The notes below the pieces were generated by a model. It searched no databases and had not been told where the DNA came from. It worked only from the letters and a program-made list of their open reading frames with translations. From NCBI RefSeq assembly GCF_001039355.2, contig NW_019773714.1, positions 326,089 to 356,486 of the forward strand: 30,398 bases of DNA, in the 5' to 3' direction. Of the stretch, positions 24,360-30,398 are shown piece after piece. A program made the position numbers and the translations under genes. Position 1 is the first letter of the stretch. Each line of letters begins with the position of its first letter. The DNA comes from Lingula anatina. Taxonomy: Eukaryota > Brachiopoda > Lingulata > Lingulida > Lingulidae.

Positions 24360-24814
24360 ATTTTTGACTTTGAGCTTAGTGACAAGGATATGAAGACTGT
24401 GAGCAGTTACAACCATAATTATAGGGCTTGCCACTTAACATGGTAAATACACATTAACCTTTTAAGTTAAAAGTAACATTTGATATTGTGAGGCACTGCA
24501 ATTTGTAAGATGTTTGGATTGTTTTTTGACACCTCAGTAATAAAAAAGTTATTATAAAGGTTTTTGCTTGAATTTGAATTTTGCTAGATTTCATATTTAC
24601 TTTCAGACAATTTTTTATGACTTGTCACTTCTAATGTGTGTTATTTGTAATAGAATGGGTATTTAAAATATATTTTTATTTGACAACAATTTTAGTTTCT
24701 GTGAGAAAATAATAGCACTGAAATGTCATCTTGTAGTAATTAGTTCTTTCTATGTTTATTTTTTCTTCTAGGGTTAAAGACCACATATATTATCCATTTA
24801 AGGAAGAATTTTAG
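24360..24814 (+). CDS. Aldo-keto reductase (aldose reductase-like, AKR1B), last two exons only
   Basis: NADPH-dependent carbonyl reductase of the cytosol. Exons 24360-24442 and 24772-24814 join in phase with GT-AG boundaries. They encode IFDFELSDKDMKTVSSYNHN, then YRACHLTW and VKDHIYYPFKEEF before a TAG stop. This matches the AKR1B C terminus (human: [21 protein letters not shown] ... YPFHEEF), which includes the substrate-specificity loop. About 41 of some 315 residues are present. The (beta/alpha)8 barrel with the catalytic Tyr-Lys-Asp-His set is absent. No earlier AKR exon is visible on the plus strand to the left, so the gene is cut by the join at 24157 or is a genuine fragment. Confidence 0.85.
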
Positions 24815-25440
24815 AAGGAAAGGGTCCATAGTGACAATTGTATGGACTACTTTGCAAAAGGATCGCTTGTTTTGAAAATGTACTGGATACATTCCTTCAT
24901 GAGTAGTATGAGTTAAATTGTTTTGCTTACGTGACCTGATGAAATGCTATAGCACAAATCTGTACTTAGATTGAGATCAAGACAAAATGAGAAATATGGA
25001 AAATAGTGCAATCAAATTGGTAACAAAAATCAAAATATTGTTTATTTTTTAGATATAAGCAGTCGTTTTTTTTTTATAATGACTGATTATGAGCATCATA
25101 TGATTGTCTCATTATACATTGTAGATAAATGATAGATTACCTTTTAAAATAGTTGAACTATGGGCTGCTGCTCAGTGAACTTGATATCAGTGGCTTTTGC
25201 CTAAAACCAAAGTGCAGGTATTATTTTACCTTGCATATCTAGTTTAAAAGTGCCATTCTTATCTTTGAACTTGTAATGTCAAAATCATGGATAGATGCAG
25301 ATTTTCTGTATCAAAACTTTATCAATACCATTTTTATTCCAGGTTTTGACTTGAAATTATGTTTATATTTAGAATTGTGTAAATCATTGATCTGTCCTTG
25401 ATTTTATTTATAATTTGTGGAAATTAAATGTGTTGATTGA
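24815..25440 (+). other. AKR 3' UTR
   Basis: Non-coding sequence after the AKR stop. The likely polyadenylation signal is ATTAAA at 25423-25428, followed by a TG-rich stretch (TGTGTTGATTGATTG) suited to a downstream element. The roughly 610-base length is reasonable for a 3' UTR. Confidence 0.5.
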
Positions 25441-27235
25441 TTGTAAGGCCCTTGTCTTTTTCTGAAAATTGACCAAGTGTACAAATCTGGTGAGTGGATG
25501 GTCACGTTTGTCTTAATTTGAGAGCGGCCCTTATTTTTCACCTTCTTACACCAAGTTACAAAGTAGAAAAAAATGACTTAAAGAAAGATTGCCCATCCTA
25601 TGTGCTGAAGTGCGTGGGGTGGTGAACAAAAAAGGGAGTTTGTACTCTTTATTTTTATTGCACTTTTATGAAGCATTTCGCATAAGAGAAACGAGGAAAG
25701 CTATTTTGCTAAATAAAGACCCTTTCTACCTTTCAATACCCTTTAAAAAGATTGTGACAATTTGTCTGAGGAGATTGTGGTAGAGCAGCCGCAACAGACA
25801 GCACGGGCACAGCATTGAGAAAGTTCCTGTGAAAGGTGGGAATTCTAACGTGTGGTTGATTACACATTACATTAGCATTCAGCCCATCCCCCAGTAAATT
25901 GCGTTTTTATCATGTAACTTCGCTACTGATATGAAGGCATACTAATATCACCTGGCTAATTTCGTGATTTGATGTCATTCTTTTATAACCATTTCTTACC
26001 AATCATGATAATAAATCTTAGTAACTTAACATCTTGTTCACAAAAAGATGTGCCCTTTGCATAGATGAAATAAGGTGTTAGTTACAATGGAAAATAAATG
26101 AGATTAGTCTATCACGAAATCGAGGTCGTTTAATGCTTATCAAAATTCGCGATTCCATTGCTTCACTTGTAGGACCTAAATTTTTAAATACTTAGATAAG
26201 CACATCTCTTTCCATTCAAAACCACATTCAGAACCTCCCGGCAGTGGGCTGTACAAAAGAGAACCAACACGGTGTATTGGGGAGCAAATTGTGGTAGACT
26301 AGCCTCCTGTCAGGATGGTGGGGGGGGGGGCGTTACGGGGGCGCTGTAACTCCATACTTGGACATAATGTTATGCCCAAGCTCCATACTACTAAAACTGG
26401 AGTAAAACACGTTATAGATCGGGTCTAAACATCATCTGTTAAAAGTATCAGTTCTCTTGGCCGTCTGTCGAATAATCACACGTCTATGCGTCAGTGTTTT
26501 CCATTTTAATTTATCGAAATCCTCCATCAAAGCATATTGGGTCTTCTGACCTGTAGTGCGACAGTGACATGATAAAATCGATAAAAACTGTCTCAACATA
26601 AAAATATATACAAAATTTAATTAGATTTTCTACCGAATAGATAACACCTAATTATATGTCAAATACAGATTACACTTGCTCGATATGTCTTTGAAATATT
26701 GATCTTTTTTTTCTTCATGATAGTTAACTCGCCACTACGTTTGTAGTCTAAGTGAAATAAATTATACTGGTATTAAAAATGACACAAGAACAACATAACT
26801 GATGTCAACTTTCATTGATTTTGACTAGATTTAAAATGAGATGGCAATTACAACAGACCAACATGCTCCATGCACGTCAAACTTTACTTCAGAAATCTCA
26901 CGAAAAGAGTAATCTCCCCTTTTCCTTCAAAACAAATTCCAGTACTCGATCTGAGAAGAAATGGTTCTTTGCGGTTAGGCGCTGTTACTCCTTGCCCACA
27001 CAGTTTATGTACATTGGTTTGTCATACCGTACCGTAGCGTAATTCTTAACCGATGAAAATCTCCATCCTATTGGACCCCCTGGACGCAGCCTATCTCGGA
27101 CAAAGTGATGAACCGAGCTTACTATCTATGGGTCATAGAAAACTATTTCTGAGCCAAAATAAATATAGATCACCCATGACGCTTTTTATTAACGTACGTT
27201 TTTCATCCAACGGGAAAGGACTAAAACCAGGAAAG
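25441..27235. other. Intergenic region upstream of the plus-strand IgGFc gene, no gene seen
   Basis: AT-rich with a poly-G run (26320-26330). Open frames are short and unrecognisable. The last few hundred bases should hold the promoter and 5' UTR of the IgGFc-binding gene; no TATA box was identified with confidence. Confidence 0.45.
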
Positions 27236-29948
27236 ATGACTTTGGTGATTTTGTTGTGTTTTTTACTGTTACCATTTATTCCAAACGAAATAGGTAGGGG
27301 GGCCTAAGTGGCTTCTTTTCACCTGGATAGGTGTACTCTGATTGAACTAATTAATTGATACTCTCCAATGAGAATACGTTTGAGTATATGTTAACTGTTA
27401 CATATGTTTTAAAGTTATATAGTAAGAAACCCGTGGTCTTTGCAACATACGGTGCTATGTTGAAATGAAAATCGGCCTTACAATAAATTAATTGTAATTG
27501 CAGGAGCAGCCACTGATCTTGAGAAACAGTTCATGGTAGTGTTTGGACCAAGTGGAATAAATAATCCAATCCCACGAGAGATCCATATTATCAACAATGA
27601 TGATAACACAGGCACTGTCAATGTGTTCAAAATGGGTGATTTTAAAACGAAGATCTCGATAAGACCACCGGTAATTTCACCATCTTATAAAATTGAATTA
27701 AACGAGTTCGTCTCCAGCATCGGTCTTGTCACAAATTTTAAAAAGAAGTAGATTTTGACCTGTTCTTCATTTGAATAAGTTACTACATTATAAGTTCATT
27801 AATGTACTTGTGACGTGACCTGTTTTGACATGTACAAATACAACTGACGGAGCTTAAAGACATCGTGATAAAATATAAAAATAATGTGCCATCTGAATTT
27901 TACGTCGGTCATGTAAAGGTATCATTTTACAGCGAATCTCGATTAAGAAACACTCGGGCCCTTCCGAGATGCAACAGTTTCAAAATAACAATACTCTACC
28001 GTCTGTAATGTATACAAACGCAGAGACATTTTGATTAAATTGCAATAATGGGCCGCTGTTTATATATATATTTACTTACCATCACGCAAGATAATTCAAT
28101 TGCTGCACAAACTATTAATTTGTTACACTCAAACATCCAAAAACCAAAATAATCTTTCTCTTATATGAGAGTCTAGATAATAAAAACAAAGAACTCAAAA
28201 GCCCGTGAAAACATATTTAAGCCCGTGATAAAAATATGTTTGTTTAATTTCAGATGAAGTTAAATCCAGGAGAAGGGAAACTTGTCACACTACAAAATCG
28301 GAACAACATCAACAAATTTGAAATGTCTGATAGGTTACTTCTTGATTACATCAAAGACAGGACATTTGTTATAGAAAGTGACATAAAAATTTCCGTCTTC
28401 GCTGTAAACAGGGACAATGCCAGCACGGATTCTTTTCTGGTGCTGCCAGTGGCTGGATTGGGGAAGCACTACGTGGTTCCATCCTGGAGGAGAAAATTCT
28501 TTGGCAGTGGATTTGGATCATCTTTTATTGGTAAGTTTCCATATTTGCCAGAATAACATTCTTAAATCCACGTTAAGAATGAATATAAAATTCATATGTT
28601 CTTTTTCTTCGTCGAGACATGACAAGGGATTGTGTTACTGTCATGTTTATTGAAAGAGAAGGTGAGACGCATTAATTAGAATGGGTATGGATTAAAAATA
28701 TATTGTCTACTGCATGCTAATTAATACGCTGGTTTAATAAAGTTGCTTATAAGCTTCACTTTTTATTGCGTGTGTGACTGTTTTTCGCCGGACTTAATAT
28801 TGACTACTATGCGATGAAAAAAGAGCAAATTAATAATACCTCAACGGCATTTGAGCAGCCCAACTTGGGCATGATGCTATAAATGAAAATAATATTCAGA
28901 GTGTGCTAGCATTAAGGTATCTTTTTCCTATTTGTTTTTCTATTTGCTTGCTTCTTTACGAAATTTTGTTAAACTTTTTGCTCGGTTAAAGGAACACGGT
29001 CATCGCAGTATAATTTTACAATTGATACTAACAGTGCATTCCTTCTTTTTCAAGTTGTAGCGCCAGCAATAATAAGGGACCCACATGCAGATAGTTTTCA
29101 AGTGAACTTCACATTTCCATGGAGATCGGACGATCCAGATGCAATTAATTTTGCTACAATCCCTGGATACACCAATCCGCTTTCTGTACAAATAGATGGA
29201 TTCGATATGTCGACATATGAATACAAAGGTTCATCTTTTCAAATTCTGTGTGACAAAGATCTCACAGGAACAATAATCACTTCTGACGAGCCGATTGTAG
29301 TCGTATCTGGTAACGAACGTGCATCTATTTTTGCTAACGAAAAAATAATGATAAACGGTACCGAATGGGATAAAGACGGAAAGATAGATGTAATAATTAA
29401 TGGGACCAGATGGCAAAATTCTTATGATCATATCGAAGAAATGATACCACCAGTGTCTTCCTGGGGAAAACATTTTGTTACCGCTCCTTTGGCAGAGAGA
29501 ACAGCAGGGGATGTGTTTAGATTATTAGGTAAGTAAATTGTCAGTTTTCAGTTTGACATTTTATGCGTAATATTTGCGAATATAGGTTGTCATGTTGGAG
29601 CATCACTCATTAAATTTTTAAACTGATCATTGTTTCAAAATCAAATTAAAAAAAGACTTTTTATGGACATTCTATCATTATCAGTGCTGTATTAAAATTT
29701 TAATTACATTTATTCAATGAGTTTCTTCTTTATTTTTCCAACAGCTAGCGAGGACGACAGTGAACTGAGCGTACTGAAGTATCGCGCTTCTACATGTCAT
29801 CGTGGCCCAAACATTTTATCCTTGTTAAGTACTGAGACGCACACAGTTCAACGACAAGGGGAATTCCTGCAACTCGATGTTGGTTCTAATGATTATATGG
29901 TCATCAGATCAAGAAAGCCCATTCTCGTTGTACAATACAGCAAATCAC
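27236..29948 (+). CDS. IgGFc-binding-domain protein, 5' part, continues beyond the window
   Basis: Secreted or surface protein with the IgGFc-binding N-terminal domain found in FCGBP and many invertebrate proteins. Five plus-strand exons join in phase: 27236-27293, 27504-27670, 28254-28530, 29055-29528, 29745-29948. They give about 393 aa with no stop. It opens with a signal peptide (MTLVILLCFLLLPFIPNEIG). The domain follows: FMVVFGPSGINNP; IKISVFAVNRDNASTDSFLV; PVAGLGKHYVVPSW; GTIITSDEPIVVVSGNE; PPVSSWGKHFVTAPL; and KPILVVQYSKSR at the last donor. An upstream in-frame ATG at 27053 is rejected because the signal peptide would be internal. The next exons should hold the rest of the domain, precisely the part present in the minus-strand fragment at 21-24 kb. 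The two are either halves of one gene or paralogues. Ligand unknown. Confidence 0.9.
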
Positions 29949-30176
29949 GTATGTAATTTAAATCAAGTCAATATTTATTATACAGTGTACCGCTTTGGCA
30001 TTTTTCAGCTGTAATCAACAGAGCGATTGTTGATATTTCAAATCTATTGTAGATAAATATTTGAAAATTATTATTGTACATGTTTGATATACTGTAACAA
30101 GTATAGATAAGATTTAGATTTGTTTGAGGATCGAATTTCATTGTATAAGATTCGATTGCAGCTTCAGTTTAAACCT

Positions 30177-30236
<60 letters not shown>

Positions 30237-30398
30237 TTGTATTAAAGGGATAATAACTCCTCATATGAGATCTATATTTCACAATAAAAACATTGTGAAT
30301 ACTCTTAGAAATGTAATATATTCTGTTTTACCACAAAAACGGCAGTTATAGCTATTATTCTGATATCTGAGCTTGTCTTTAGACCACGTGACCTCCAT
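29949..30398. other. Intron of the IgGFc-binding gene at the window edge
   Basis: Sequence after the exon 5 donor (GTATGTAA). No further exon is recognised before the window ends. It contains the AT microsatellite. Confidence 0.6.
30181..30230. repeat. (AT)25 microsatellite
   Basis: Perfect AT dinucleotide run of 25 units, self-complementary and prone to slippage. Confidence 0.97.

Noticed and set aside
27053-27235. Upstream in-frame extension of the plus-strand IgGFc gene
   Set aside because: Starting at 27053 would bury the clear signal peptide beginning at 27236 some 60 residues into the protein.

Overview
The window is AT-rich, intron-rich animal nuclear DNA. Genes are split into small exons with GT-AG introns, separated by TG, AT and TTAA microsatellites and small inverted-repeat elements. 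The gene content (a UGT, an aldose-reductase-like AKR, and IgGFc-binding/ZP surface proteins with Asp-rich metal-binding repeats) fits a marine invertebrate, most likely a lophotrochozoan such as a mollusc. That placement is inference. No bacterial operon, CRISPR array, tRNA or rRNA was seen.

Layout, left to right. 1-2.8 kb: non-coding, with an approximately 190-bp tandem duplication and an inverted-repeat element. 2842-5718 (-): a complete six-exon UBE2D-type ubiquitin-conjugating enzyme, 147 aa. 5.7-6.8 kb: the intergenic space between UBE2D and a head-to-head neighbour. 6816-19127 (+): carboxypeptidase Q (M28 zinc peptidase), 14 exons and 473 codons, reconstructed with a consistent reading phase throughout. 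Its 5.6-kb intron 10 holds an intact single-exon UDP-glycosyltransferase on the same strand (14427-15998), a decayed duplicate of that gene's 3' end, and tandem Tc1/mariner transposase fragments. 21009-24157 (-): the 3' part of a membrane protein with the end of an IgGFc-binding domain, an Asp-rich metal-binding segment, HYR-like repeats, a ZP domain and a transmembrane tail. 24360-24814 (+): only the last two exons of an aldose-reductase-like AKR. 27236-29948 and beyond (+): the 5' part of an IgGFc-binding-domain gene that runs off the right edge.

The most important structural point is the single N at 24157. A minus-strand gene loses its 5' half there, and a plus-strand AKR just to its right lacks its 5' exons. 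This looks like a contig join, so gene order across it should not be trusted. The two IgGFc fragments are complementary: one has the signal peptide and most of the domain, the other the end of the domain through the C terminus. They may be halves of one gene or two paralogues.

Other notable points are a CPQ intron that appears to end in CG instead of AG, and two oppositely oriented 169-bp elements, each flanked by a perfect 5-bp target-site duplication. The genes do not form one pathway. CPQ and UGT are peptidase and conjugation enzymes of the secretory route, UBE2D is ubiquitination housekeeping, and the IgGFc/ZP proteins are probably cell-surface or secreted adhesion or mucosal proteins.
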